From Sphingomonas sp. (GTDB taxonomy: Bacteria; Pseudomonadota; Alphaproteobacteria; Sphingomonadales; Sphingomonadaceae): a DNA stretch of 64,000 bases. Where the stretch lies: assembly GCF_019635455.1 (NCBI RefSeq), contig NZ_JAHBZJ010000004.1, forward strand, positions 124,001 to 188,000, read 5' to 3'. Positions 43,279 to 52,011 of the stretch are shown piece by piece (within the stretch, counting starts at the first letter, position 1; each line of letters begins with the position of its first letter). The notes under the pieces are model-generated. The model was not told the origin of the DNA, did no database searches, and worked only from the letters and a program-made list of their open reading frames with translations. A program made the translations under genes and the position numbers.

Positions 43279-44242
43279 GCGCGTCGTGGAGCCGGCAGGC
43301 TTCGTCGTCGCTGTCGCCGATCTCGATCTGCAACGTCGCGTGGCCGATGCCGTGATCGTGGGCGAGTGCATGCTGCAACTCGGCAAGAAAGGCGTCGCCG
43401 GGATGGCCGGCCGGCATCATCAGATGCGCGGTCAGCGCGGTCTGGGTCGTACTCATCGGCCAGATATGGAGATCATGGACGCGGCTTACGCCCCGCTGGG
43501 CGGCGAGCATCGCTTGCACACGTTCCGGATCGATACCCGGCGGCACCGCATGCAGCGCCATCGCGAGCGAATCGCGGCCAAGGTCCCAGGTGCTCCACAG
43601 GATCACCGCCACGATCACCAGACCGATCGCCGGATCGATCCATTGCGCGCCGGTCCACCAGATGATCGCCCCCGCGACCACCACGCCGGCGGACACGGCG
43701 GCGTCGGCCAGCATGTGCAGATAGGCGCCGCGTACATTGATATCGTCCTTGCGCCCGCGCACGAACAGCATCGCCGTGGCGAAGTTGACCAGGATGCCGG
43801 CGAACGCGATCGCCATCACCGTGCCGCCAGCGATCGGGGGCGGATCGTTGAAGCGGCGCACCGCCTCCAGCGCGATCGCCCCCGCCGCGAACAGCAGCAG
43901 CACCGCGTTCGCAAGGGCGGCAAGGATCGTCGAACTGGACAGGCCATAGGTGAAACGCGGCGAGGCCGGCCGTTTGGCGAGCGACGCGCCCGCCCAGGCG
44001 ATCAGCAGGCCGAGCACGTCGGACAGATTATGCCCCGCATCGGCAAGCAGCGCCATCGAATCGATCAACAGCCCCGCAATCCCCTCGGCCAGCACAAAGC
44101 CCAGGTTCAGCACGACGCCGATCGCGAAGGCGCGGCCGAAATCGGCGGGCGCGTGGCTGTGGCCATGGCCGTGCGCATGGCCGTGGCCACCGGCAAGCGA
44201 ATCGCCGTGAGCGGCATGATCGTGGCGGTGCGAGCCGTGCAT
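43271..44242 (-). CDS. Cation diffusion facilitator (Zn/Co/Cd exporter)
   Basis: CDF transporter of 323 residues. A His-rich N terminus (HRHDHAAHG, then GHGHAHGHGHSH) is followed by six membrane helices with DAGHNLSDVLGLL (the HxxxD metal site of helix II) and LHMLADAAVSAGVVVAG (HxxxD of helix V). The C-terminal cytoplasmic domain has SRVHDLHIWPMSTTQTALTAHLMM with the typical His pattern. It exports Zn(II) or a similar ion by proton antiport. Its position between queA and tgt is not the family's usual neighbourhood. It overlaps the HAD gene. Confidence 0.95.
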   Translation of the reverse strand: MHGSHRHDHAAHGDSLAGGHGHAHGHGHSHAPADFGRAFAIGVVLNLGFVLAEGIAGLLIDSMALLADAGHNLSDVLGLLIAWAGASLAKRPASPRFTYGLSSSTILAALANAVLLLFAAGAIALEAVRRFNDPPPIAGGTVMAIAFAGILVNFATAMLFVRGRKDDINVRGAYLHMLADAAVSAGVVVAGAIIWWTGAQWIDPAIGLVIVAVILWSTWDLGRDSLAMALHAVPPGIDPERVQAMLAAQRGVSRVHDLHIWPMSTTQTALTAHLMMPAGHPGDAFLAELQHALAHDHGIGHATLQIEIGDSDDEACRLHDAHG

Positions 44243-44299
44243 GGCGCGGACCTTAGCCGCAGTGCAGCGTGAGATGCTAGGACATGAATGCGCCGGGCG

Positions 44300-44836
44300 T
44301 CAGCGCCGCCGCCCCTTGCGACGTTCGCCCTCGTCCCCGGTGCGACCGGCAGGCGGCTGCGCCGGGCGCAGCGTCAGCAATTCGCTGCGCACGATCCGCC
44401 CGTCCTTGTCGCCATCGAACCGGGTGAAGAACAGGTCGAACCGCGCCTGAAGCTCGGCCAGGGTGATGCGGTTGTCGCCATCGGAATCGACTTCGAACGG
44501 ACTGGGCAGCGCGTTGCGGTTGCCCAGCCAGCGGTCGGCCCAGTCGCCGAACGCGATATAACCGATCGATGGTTGGCCCTTTGCCACCGATTCGAAACTG
44601 CGACGTACCCCGGCATCGAATTCCGCGCGGGTAACGACCGCGTCGCCATCCGCGTCGAACGCGGCGATCGCCATCGCGACCGGCTCGGCGATCATCAGCG
44701 GGATCGGCGCCTGCGCCTGACCGGGCGGGGCCGGCGCGCCGGCGGGCGAGGGTGGCGGCGGACGGTCCTGCGCCAGCGCAGGCGTCGCGGCGAGCAGGGC
44801 AAGAGCGAAATAGCGGGTCATGGCGGGGTGCTTCAT
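44300..44836 (-). CDS. Exported EF-hand protein
   Basis: Protein of 178 residues with a signal peptide (RYFALALLAATPALA) and a Pro-rich linker. Three EF-hand-like loops are visible: DADGDAVVTRAEF, DSDGDNRITLAEL and DGDKDGRIVRSEL, each with Asp at positions 1, 3 and 5 of the loop and a Glu at 12, which predicts calcium binding outside the cytoplasm. A longer ATG start at 44836 and one at 44821 both leave a signal peptide; the longer was kept. It is 80 bases past queA and 57 before the CDF gene, all on one strand. Confidence 0.85.
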   Translation of the reverse strand: MKHPAMTRYFALALLAATPALAQDRPPPPSPAGAPAPPGQAQAPIPLMIAEPVAMAIAAFDADGDAVVTRAEFDAGVRRSFESVAKGQPSIGYIAFGDWADRWLGNRNALPSPFEVDSDGDNRITLAELQARFDLFFTRFDGDKDGRIVRSELLTLRPAQPPAGRTGDEGERRKGRRR

Positions 44837-44917
44837 CCCAATGGCGAACAGGAGCGGTTAGAGGCGCGCTTTGCGGCGATCCGATGGCGAATGTCCTGCC
44901 ACCAGTCCCGGCGAACG

Positions 44918-45946
44918 TCAGGGCGGCAGCAGGAGCGAGGCATCGCCATAGGAATAGAACCGATAATCGTGCGCGATCGCATGAGCGTAAGCCGCTTTCA
45001 TCCGCTCCAGCCCCATCAGCGCCGATACCAGCATGAACAGGGTCGAGCGGGGGAGGTGGAAGTTGGTCATCAGGCCGTCGATCCCGCGGAAGCGATAGCC
45101 GGGGGTGATGAAGATCGCGGTGTCGCCGGCGAACGGGCGGACGATGCCGTCCGTGCCGGCGGCGCTTTCGATCAGGCGCAGGCTGGTGGTGCCGACCGCG
45201 ATCACGCGGTTGCCGGCGGCGCGCACGGCGTTGATCCGGTCCGCCGTCGCCGCGTCGATGCGGCCCCATTCGGCGTGCATGCGGTGCTGGTCGGTGTCGC
45301 CTGCCTTGACCGGCAGGAAGGTGCCGGCGCCGACGTGCAGCGTCAGCGTGGTGTGGCCGATCCCCGCCGCATCGAGCGCGGCCATCAGGCCGGGGGTGAA
45401 ATGCAGCGCGGCGGTGGGTGCGGCGACCGCGCCAGGTTCACTGGCGAACATCGTCTGGTAATCGTCGGCATCGCGCGCGTCGGTCGGCCGCTTTGCCGCG
45501 ATATAGGGCGGCAGCGGCATCCGTCCCGCGCGTTCGAGCAGCAGTTCGACCGGCGCGTCGCCCGGGAAGTGCAGCGTGAAGCTGCCGTCCTCGTGCCGTG
45601 CGGTGGCGATTGCCCGCACGTCCGCGCCGAATTCGACCGTCTCGCCGGGGCGCAGCCGTTTGGCGTTGCGGATGAACGCGATCCAGTCGCGCGGCCCCTC
45701 ACGCTTGTGCAGCGTGGCGCCGATCCGCGCGTCGCCGCGCCGCCCCTCCAACTGCGCAGGGATGACGCGCGTGTCGTTGAAGACCAGCAGGTCGCCGGCA
45801 CGCAGCAGCGCGGGCAGGTCCGAAACGCGATGATCCGCCGTTCCCGCTGCGTCCAGGAGCAGCAGTCGGGCCGCGTCGCGCGGAACCGCCGGGCGCAGCG
45901 CGATGCGTTCGGGCGGCAGTTCGAAATCGAAAAGATCGACGTTCAT
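44918..45946 (-). CDS. queA: S-adenosylmethionine:tRNA ribosyltransferase-isomerase
   Basis: QueA of 342 residues that transfers and isomerises the ribosyl part of SAM onto preQ1 in tRNA to give epoxyqueuosine. Family blocks are the N-terminal [24 protein letters not shown], then [31 protein letters not shown] and [18 protein letters not shown]. Length is typical. It lies 28 bases after the cyclophilin gene and is followed by EF-hand, CDF and HAD genes before tgt. The shared queuosine pathway with tgt is obvious, but the genes are not adjacent here. Confidence 0.97.
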   Translation of the reverse strand: MNVDLFDFELPPERIALRPAVPRDAARLLLLDAAGTADHRVSDLPALLRAGDLLVFNDTRVIPAQLEGRRGDARIGATLHKREGPRDWIAFIRNAKRLRPGETVEFGADVRAIATARHEDGSFTLHFPGDAPVELLLERAGRMPLPPYIAAKRPTDARDADDYQTMFASEPGAVAAPTAALHFTPGLMAALDAAGIGHTTLTLHVGAGTFLPVKAGDTDQHRMHAEWGRIDAATADRINAVRAAGNRVIAVGTTSLRLIESAAGTDGIVRPFAGDTAIFITPGYRFRGIDGLMTNFHLPRSTLFMLVSALMGLERMKAAYAHAIAHDYRFYSYGDASLLLPP

Positions 45947-45974
45947 GGCGGTTGCCGCCCGGGCGGCGCGGCGG

Positions 45975-46667
45975 TCAGGGCGTCGGCTTGCTGGGCAGCG
46001 CTACCGGCGCGTCCGGATCCGCCACCGGCGCGGGCGCGGCCGCCGCGGTGTAGGGCGGGGGATTGTCCGACGCGATATAGGCGTGGAGGATGCGTGCCGG
46101 CTGCGTCGGCGGTTCGCCACGCGGGATCGCATCGACATATTGCATGCCGTCGATCACCCGGCCGAACACCGAATATTTCTGGTCGAGCTGAAGGCGCGGC
46201 TGAAGCATGATGAAGAACTGGCTGTTCGCGCTGTCCTCCGCCTTCTTCTTCACCTCTGCCGTGGCGCTGTCGGGCGCACCCTCGCGCGCGGCGGATACCG
46301 CGCCGCGGACATGGGGGAGGTAGTTGAATTCCGAAGGCAGGTTGGGCAGGTCCGAACCGCCGGTGCCGTCGCCCTTGGGATCGCCGCCCTGCGCCATGAA
46401 CCCGTCGATGACGCGGTGGAAGATCAGGCCGTCATAGAATTTGCGGCGGGTCAATTCCTTGATCCGCTCGACATGCTTTGGCGCGACGTCGGGGCGCAGC
46501 CAGATCGTCACGCGGCCGCCGGTCGACAGATCGAGCAGCCACAGATTGTCCTTGTCCGTCGTCGCGGGCGGCGCGGTGCGGCCGCTGGGTCCGGCGACAT
46601 ATTGGGCGCTGGCGGGCAGCGCGAACAAGGCGGCCACGGCCGCGACGATCAGGGCAACAAAACGCAT
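45975..46667 (-). CDS. Periplasmic cyclophilin-type peptidylprolyl isomerase
   Basis: Cyclophilin of 230 residues with a signal peptide ([21 protein letters not shown]). The catalytic core includes the [15 protein letters not shown] block, NSQFFIML and [15 protein letters not shown]; the tail is Pro/Ala-rich. It speeds cis-trans proline isomerisation of secreted proteins. A 37-residue insertion around [22 protein letters not shown] is characteristic of this alphaproteobacterial type. The start was chosen for the signal peptide; the frame starts 20 codons earlier. It sits between coaD and queA. Confidence 0.95.
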   Translation of the reverse strand: MRFVALIVAAVAALFALPASAQYVAGPSGRTAPPATTDKDNLWLLDLSTGGRVTIWLRPDVAPKHVERIKELTRRKFYDGLIFHRVIDGFMAQGGDPKGDGTGGSDLPNLPSEFNYLPHVRGAVSAAREGAPDSATAEVKKKAEDSANSQFFIMLQPRLQLDQKYSVFGRVIDGMQYVDAIPRGEPPTQPARILHAYIASDNPPPYTAAAAPAPVADPDAPVALPSKPTP

Positions 46668-46769
46668 CGAATCCCCACCGGAATACTGGAAAGGCTGCGG
46701 CTTAGAGCAAATCGCGGCTTGCGGCAAAATGAATGCGGCGGGTGGCGAAATTGCGGCGCGGGCGCGGGA

Positions 46770-47276
46770 CTAGCTTCCCTTGCGCCCGATCGTATCGACG
46801 CGCGCCACCACCTCGTCGCGCACGGCGGCGGTCACGAACTTGCGGATGTCGCCGCCGAACATCGCGATTTCCTTGACCAGCCGGCTGGCGATCGGCTGGA
46901 GCGAGACGTCGGCCATCAGGAACACGGTTTCGATCCGGCTGTTCAGCTGCTGGTTCATCCCCGCCATCTGATATTCATATTCGAAATCGGCGACCGCGCG
47001 CAGCCCGCGCACGATCATGTTCGCCCCCTCGCGCTCGGCAAAGTCCATGAGCAGCGAATCGAAGGTGACGACGCGAATGTCGCCGTCCAGCCCCTCGACC
47101 TCGCGGCGGACCATCGCGACGCGTTCCTCGACGCTGAACATCGGGTTCTTCGACGGATTGGTGGTCACGCCGATGACCAGCCGGTCGACCAGCTTCGCGC
47201 CGCGCCGGATGATATCCATATGGCCGAGCGTGATCGGATCGAACGTGCCGGGATAGACGCCGGTTCGGGTGGTCAT
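46770..47276 (-). CDS. coaD: Phosphopantetheine adenylyltransferase
   Basis: CoaD of 168 residues, catalysing the adenylyl transfer to 4'-phosphopantetheine in CoA synthesis. The nucleotidyltransferase motif is GVYPGTFDPITLGHMD with the T/HxGH element (LGH), and RGLRAVADFEYEYQMA and SSRLVKEIAMFGG-like ISSR segment (here ASRLVKEIAMFGGD) are present. Length is typical. The ATG MTTRTG begins the family; about 10 bases separate it from the ispA stop on the same strand. Confidence 0.97.
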   Translation of the reverse strand: MTTRTGVYPGTFDPITLGHMDIIRRGAKLVDRLVIGVTTNPSKNPMFSVEERVAMVRREVEGLDGDIRVVTFDSLLMDFAEREGANMIVRGLRAVADFEYEYQMAGMNQQLNSRIETVFLMADVSLQPIASRLVKEIAMFGGDIRKFVTAAVRDEVVARVDTIGRKGS

Positions 47277-47286
47277 CGCACTCCCC

Positions 47287-48192
47287 TCAATGATCCCGCT
47301 CGAGCACGTAGCGGGCGATGTCGCGCAGCAGGTCGGCCTCGGCGCCAAAGCCGTGAAGGTGGGCGATCGCCTGGTCGACCAGCATGCGCGCCTGTTCGCG
47401 GGCGCGGGGCAGACCGAGCAGCGAGAGGAAGGTTTCCTTCCCCGCCGCCTCGTCCTTGCGCAGCTTCTTGCCTGCGGCGTCCTCGTCACCCTCGACATCG
47501 AGAATGTCGTCGGCGATCTGAAAGGCGAGGCCGATATCATGGGCGTAGCCGCGCAGGCCGGTCCGCCCTTCCGGCGGCACGCGGCCCAGGATCGCGCCCG
47601 CCTCTACCGAACAGGCGATCAGCGCGCCGGTCTTGAGCGCCTGGCAACGCGTGACGGTGGCCAGATCGAAGCTGGTGCTCTCCGCCGCCAGGTCCATCAT
47701 CTGCCCCCCGCCCATGCCCGAAGGACCCGATGCGCGCGCCAGTTCGGCGATCAGGTCGGCGCGGACGAAGGGATCGGCGTGCGTGCGGGGATCGGCGAGG
47801 ATTTCGAAGGCGAGCGCGTGCAGGCAGTCGCCGGCGAGGATCGCGGTCGCCTCGTCGAACGCGCGATGCACGGTGGGTTTGCCGCGGCGCAGGTCGTCAT
47901 CGTCCATCGCGGGCAGATCGTCATGGATCAACGAATAGACATGGATCGCCTCGATCGCGGTGGCGACGCGCGCGGTGCAGCCGCGATCGACGCCGAACAG
48001 GCGCGCGGTCGCAAAGGTGAGCAACGGTCGCATCCGCTTGCCGCCGCCGATCGCGGCGTGGCGCATCGCCTGATACAGCCGCGTACGCGGATCGTCGGGA
48101 ATGGCAAGCAGGCGATCGAACCGATGGTCGATCTCCGCCCCGACGTCGCGAAGCGCCGCCTCCAGCGTCAGGCTCGCGTCCGCGACCGCCAC
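47287..48192 (-). CDS. ispA: Farnesyl diphosphate synthase, GTG start
   Basis: Short-chain polyprenyl synthase of 301 residues. The first Asp-rich motif is IHDDLPAMDDDDLRRG and the second QIADDILDVEG; RHAAIGGGKRMRPLL supplies the pyrophosphate-binding Lys/Arg region. It forms farnesyl diphosphate for quinones, carotenoids and undecaprenol. No ATG is available, and GTG two bases after the xseB stop gives the right length and N terminus (VADASLTLEAALRDVG). The order xseB-ispA is usual, but the commonly following dxs is not next; coaD is. Confidence 0.95.
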   Translation of the reverse strand: MAVADASLTLEAALRDVGAEIDHRFDRLLAIPDDPRTRLYQAMRHAAIGGGKRMRPLLTFATARLFGVDRGCTARVATAIEAIHVYSLIHDDLPAMDDDDLRRGKPTVHRAFDEATAILAGDCLHALAFEILADPRTHADPFVRADLIAELARASGPSGMGGGQMMDLAAESTSFDLATVTRCQALKTGALIACSVEAGAILGRVPPEGRTGLRGYAHDIGLAFQIADDILDVEGDEDAAGKKLRKDEAAGKETFLSLLGLPRAREQARMLVDQAIAHLHGFGAEADLLRDIARYVLERDH

Positions 48193-48194
48193 GA

Positions 48195-48440
48195 TCAACC
48201 GGCGGCGAACGGCGTGGTACCGGCGACGCCGCCGTTCGCATCGACGCGGACCTGTTCGATCCGGGCCTGCGCGGCGTCCAGGCGCGCCTGGCACTGGCGG
48301 CGCAGCTTGTCGCCCAGGTCATAAAGGTCGATCGCCTCCTGCAACGGCGCATCGCCGCTTTCGAGGCGGCCGACGATCGTTTCGAGCTTGCGGAGCGCGT
48401 CTTCGAAGGACAGCGCGGCGATGTCGGGTTCGTCGGTCAT
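48195..48440 (-). CDS. xseB: Exodeoxyribonuclease VII small subunit
   Basis: XseB of 81 residues. The typical pattern is LSFEDALRKLETIVGRLESGDAPL, then QEAIDLYDLGDKLRRQCQARLDAAQARI (named as two halves of the helical hairpin), with a variable C terminus. With XseA it degrades single-stranded DNA to acid-soluble pieces. The start MTDEPD is the family one; the frame extends 30 codons upstream through non-conserved sequence. It overlaps nothing but is two bases from ispA, so the two are coupled. Confidence 0.95.
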   Translation of the reverse strand: MTDEPDIAALSFEDALRKLETIVGRLESGDAPLQEAIDLYDLGDKLRRQCQARLDAAQARIEQVRVDANGGVAGTTPFAAG

Positions 48441-48551
48441 CGTCCCGCTATGCGCCGGGGGCGGAACCAATTCAACCTCCCGGGCTTCAACTGGCATTCC
48501 CGCTGGCCGGTCCCATATGCCCGGCGACAAGAGCGCGCAGAGGAGAGCGGC

Positions 48552-49913
48552 ATGTTCACGAGCATCAACCCGGCGACCGGCGAAACGGGCGCGACGTTCG
48601 ACGCGCTGGACGATGACGGGATCGAGGCGGCGCTGGCGCGCGCGGCAGGTGCCTACAGGTCATGGCGGGTGAGCGAGATCGGCGAACGGTCGGCGCTGCT
48701 GCACGCCATCGCCGACCGGTTCGACGCGGACAAGCGCCACATGGCCGAAACCGCGACGCGCGAAATGGGAAAGACGCTGGCGTCGGCGGTAGCCGAGGTC
48801 GAGAAATGCGCAGCTGGCCTGCGCTATTATGCCGATCACGGACCGGCGTTCCTGGAGCCGGGTGAGGTCGCGGTTCCGGGCGGCAGGGCGGTGACCCACT
48901 GGCTACCGCTCGGCCCGATCCTGGCGATCATGCCGTGGAACTTTCCCTATTGGCAGGTGGTGCGCTGGCTCGCCCCGACGATCCTGGCCGGCAATGTCGG
49001 CCTGCTCAAACATGCGTCGCTGACCCAGGGGTGCGCGGCGCTGATCCAGCAGGCGGTAAGCGCGGCGGGCGCGCCGGACGGCCTGTTTCAGAACCTGCCG
49101 ATCAAATCGGACAAGGTGTCGCGGATCATCGCCGACCAGCGGGTCGCGGCGGTGACGCTGACCGGCAGCGAGGGGGCGGGGGCCAAGGTCGCCGAAGCCG
49201 CCGGCCGCGCGCTCAAGAAAGTGGTGCTGGAACTGGGCGGATCGGATCCGTTCATCGTCATGCCCTCGGCCGATCTGGACAGGGCGGTCGAAACGGCGGT
49301 GAAGGCCCGCATCCAGAATGCCGGGCAGAGCTGCATCTGCGCCAAGCGGATGATCGTCCATGCCGATGTCTATGACGCCTTTCGCGACCGCTTCGTCGCG
49401 GCGATGGGCGCGGTGAAGATCGGCGACCCGATGGCGGACGGCGTCGAGATGGGGCCGCTGTCGAGTCTGGAACAGCGCGACACGGTGCTCGATCAGCTCG
49501 AACGCGCACAGGCCGCCGGTGCTACCCTGCATGGCGGCGAGCGGATCGATCGTGACGGCGCATGGATGCACGCGGGCGTGCTGACCGACGTCGATCCGGA
49601 CGCGGACTTCGCGCAGGAAGAGATTTTCGGGCCGGTCGCGATGCTGTTCCGCGCGACCGACATCGATGCGGCGATCGCGCTGGCGAACGACGTGCCGTAC
49701 GGCCTGGGGTCGAGCGTGTGGACGAGCAACCCGGGTGAGATCGCGCGGTTCGTCCGCGACATCGAAAGCGGGATGACCGCCGTGAATCAGATGCTCGCCT
49801 CCGTTCCCGCCGCTCCCTTTGGCGGGGTGAAACTGTCCGGCCACGGCCGCGAGCTGGGGCCATGGGGACTGCACGAGTTCATGAACCTGAAGGCAGAGAT
49901 GCGGGTGGATTGA
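48552..49913 (+). CDS. NAD(P)-dependent aldehyde dehydrogenase (succinate-semialdehyde type)
   Basis: Aldehyde dehydrogenase of 453 residues. The [13 protein letters not shown] segment and the catalytic elements ELGGSDPF (Glu general base) and [11 protein letters not shown] (nucleophilic Cys near residue 260) are clear. The pattern and length resemble E. coli Sad/YneI-type succinate-semialdehyde dehydrogenases, so succinate semialdehyde to succinate is the best guess. AGGAG precedes the ATG. It is divergent from xseB and convergent with fadD, with about 50 bases between the two stops. Confidence 0.93.
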   Translation: MFTSINPATGETGATFDALDDDGIEAALARAAGAYRSWRVSEIGERSALLHAIADRFDADKRHMAETATREMGKTLASAVAEVEKCAAGLRYYADHGPAFLEPGEVAVPGGRAVTHWLPLGPILAIMPWNFPYWQVVRWLAPTILAGNVGLLKHASLTQGCAALIQQAVSAAGAPDGLFQNLPIKSDKVSRIIADQRVAAVTLTGSEGAGAKVAEAAGRALKKVVLELGGSDPFIVMPSADLDRAVETAVKARIQNAGQSCICAKRMIVHADVYDAFRDRFVAAMGAVKIGDPMADGVEMGPLSSLEQRDTVLDQLERAQAAGATLHGGERIDRDGAWMHAGVLTDVDPDADFAQEEIFGPVAMLFRATDIDAAIALANDVPYGLGSSVWTSNPGEIARFVRDIESGMTAVNQMLASVPAAPFGGVKLSGHGRELGPWGLHEFMNLKAEMRVD

Positions 49914-49965
49914 GGGGAGGGCCGCGCGCGCGACTTTCCCTGCGATTCGCCCGCCAGGCGAGCAA

Positions 49966-51672
49966 TCAGCCCTGGGCCGGTCCCTCCGCCGCGATTTCCA
50001 GCAACAGGTCCTTGCGGCTCAATTTCCCGATCATCGTCTTTGGCAGCTTGTCGCGGATCACCACGGCATCGACGCGCTCGTGCTTGCCGAGCCGGGGATT
50101 GAGCCAATCGCGCAACTCCTTCCCCGTCACCGGCGGCGCGTCGGCGTTCAGCGCGACATAGGCCCGGGGAAGTTCGCCATGATAGGCGTCGGGCATGCCG
50201 ACCACCAGCGCCTCCTTCACCGCCGGGTGGCGGTACAGCACATCCTCGATATGCTTGGGAAACACCTTGAACCCGCCGACGGCGATCATGTCCTTCAGGC
50301 GATCTACGATACGGATGAAGCCGTCTTCGTCGATCTCACCCACATCCCCCGTCCGCAGCCATTTGCCGCCGTCCGTGTCGCGGCAAAAGCTGCTGCCGTC
50401 GGCGTCGGGCCGGTTCCAGTATCCGGCCATGATCTGCGGGCCTGCCACCACGATCTCGCCCGGTTCGCCCTCGGGTGCGGGACGGGCGGCATCCTCCTTG
50501 TCGACCAGGCGCACGCGGGTGGCGATGATCGGCTGGCCGATCGTACCGGGCTTGTTCAGGCCGCGATACGGGTTAGTGGAAACGACGCCGGAGCTTTCCG
50601 ACAGGCCATAGCCTTCGATCAGGCGCGCGGTCGTCGCCGCTTCGAACCGGGTCTTGAGTTCGGCCGGGAGCGGCGCGCCGCCCGAGATGCAGTATTTGAC
50701 GCTCGACCAGTCGGTGCCGGCCATCTTCGGATGATCGAGCAGCGCCTGAAACATCGTCGGAACGCCGGGCAGGGCGGTGGGGCGGGTACGGGTGATCGCC
50801 GCCAGCGCCTGGGCGGCATCGAACCGTGGCAGCATCACGATTTCGCCCCCGGCGATCACCGTCCGGTTGAGCACGCAGGTATTGGCGAAGACGTGAAAGA
50901 ACGGCAGCACGCCCAACACCCGGTCCCGCTCCTGCCCCAGATCGGGGTCGAGCCGGGCGACCTGGCGCGCATTTGCGCTCAGATTCTGATGCGTCAGCAT
51001 CGCGCCTTTCGGGACCCCGGTGGTGCCGCCGGTATATTGGATCAGCGCCAGATGGGTCTGGGGGTCGATCGCCGGAGTGACGCACGCGCCGTCATTCGCG
51101 ATCAGCGCGGAAAAGGCGGTGATGCGCGGATCGTCGGGGCGTTTCGCCACCTCCTTGCCACGGAACAGGCGATAGAAGAGCGATTTCGTCGCGGGCAGCG
51201 CGCCGGCGATCGAGCCGACCACCAGCCGTTCGAGCGACGAGCGTTCGAGCACCTGTAGCGCGGTCGGGAGCAGGGCGGTCGCGCTGAGCGTGAAGAGGAG
51301 GCGCGTCCCGCTGTCGGCGACCTGCGCCGCGAGTTCATCGACCGAATAGAGTGGTGAGAAATTCACCACTGTCGCGCCGAGCTTCAGGATGCCGTAATAG
51401 GCGGCGACATAATGCGGGACGTTTGGCAGGAACAGGCCGATCCGGTCACCCTCGCCATAGCCCATCGCCTTCAGCCCGCACGCGACCCGGTTCGCGCCGT
51501 CCAGCGTTTCGGCATAGCTGTAATGCCGGCCGAGGAAATCGAGCAGCGGGACATCGCCCATCCGCCGCGCCGCCTCGTCGAACGCGGCCACCATCGACAG
51601 CGGCGGGAGATGCTGGTCCCAGGGGCCGGGATGAAGATATGCGTTGCGCCAGACCTGCTCGGGATTGCTCAT
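49966..51672 (-). CDS. fadD: Long-chain fatty acid-CoA ligase
   Basis: Ligase of 568 residues. The ATP-binding motif is IQYTGGTTGVPKGAMLTH, followed by EGYGLSESSGVV, RTGDVGEIDEDGFIRIVDRLKD (the A7/A8 area) and the terminal KTMIGKLSRKDLL lysine segment. It activates fatty acids for beta-oxidation and resembles FadD of alphaproteobacteria. The ATG has no Shine-Dalgarno sequence and begins immediately after a palindrome, which is described separately. It differs from the ligase at 11375, so at least two acid-activating enzymes are encoded here. Confidence 0.96.
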   Translation of the reverse strand: MSNPEQVWRNAYLHPGPWDQHLPPLSMVAAFDEAARRMGDVPLLDFLGRHYSYAETLDGANRVACGLKAMGYGEGDRIGLFLPNVPHYVAAYYGILKLGATVVNFSPLYSVDELAAQVADSGTRLLFTLSATALLPTALQVLERSSLERLVVGSIAGALPATKSLFYRLFRGKEVAKRPDDPRITAFSALIANDGACVTPAIDPQTHLALIQYTGGTTGVPKGAMLTHQNLSANARQVARLDPDLGQERDRVLGVLPFFHVFANTCVLNRTVIAGGEIVMLPRFDAAQALAAITRTRPTALPGVPTMFQALLDHPKMAGTDWSSVKYCISGGAPLPAELKTRFEAATTARLIEGYGLSESSGVVSTNPYRGLNKPGTIGQPIIATRVRLVDKEDAARPAPEGEPGEIVVAGPQIMAGYWNRPDADGSSFCRDTDGGKWLRTGDVGEIDEDGFIRIVDRLKDMIAVGGFKVFPKHIEDVLYRHPAVKEALVVGMPDAYHGELPRAYVALNADAPPVTGKELRDWLNPRLGKHERVDAVVIRDKLPKTMIGKLSRKDLLLEIAAEGPAQG

Positions 51673-51686
51673 TTACACAGGTGTAA
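51673..51686. promoter_or_regulatory. Palindromic operator abutting the fadD start codon
   Basis: TTACAC-CT-GTGTAA (read on the fadD strand) is a perfect palindrome that ends directly before the ATG of fadD. On the same strand TTGCGC and TACACC are 17 bases apart, the latter lying in the palindrome and seven bases before the ATG; these could be the -35 and -10. The mRNA would then begin at or near the A of the ATG. Binding of a fatty-acid-responsive regulator would block the promoter. Confidence 0.5.
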
Positions 51687-51724
51687 GCAAAGCCCGGAAC
51701 GGGCGCAAGAACATGGGCGCGCGA

Positions 51725-51934
51725 TCAGCGGTTCGCCTGCTTCTGGCTCCACGTGTAGAGCACGGATACGGCCAGGATGCCGAAATCGATCGCCGCCTGG
51801 AATTTGTGCGGTGCGCTGTCCGACACATCATGGGTGATGATGCGGATATCGGCGCTGGGATGCGGCAGGGCGAGCAGCGCCAGCGCGGCGGCACCGCCGC
51901 CGACGATGATCCTGCGCTTGGTGATCGATTTCAT
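51725..51934 (-). CDS. Small membrane or exported protein
   Basis: Protein of 69 residues with a basic start (MKSITKRR), a hydrophobic segment IIVGGGAAALALLALP that may be an uncleaved anchor or signal, and a second hydrophobic stretch near the end (IDFGILAVSVLYTW). GGGGA precedes the ATG. It is 52 bases before fadD on the same strand. No family recognised. Confidence 0.6.
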   Translation of the reverse strand: MKSITKRRIIVGGGAAALALLALPHPSADIRIITHDVSDSAPHKFQAAIDFGILAVSVLYTWSQKQANR

Positions 51935-52011
51935 GCCGCTTCCCCGATGCCCGGTTCATTACGCGTGCGTCGCATGAACCACCGGTGAATTAACCTTGAA
52001 TCGCGCGGGCT

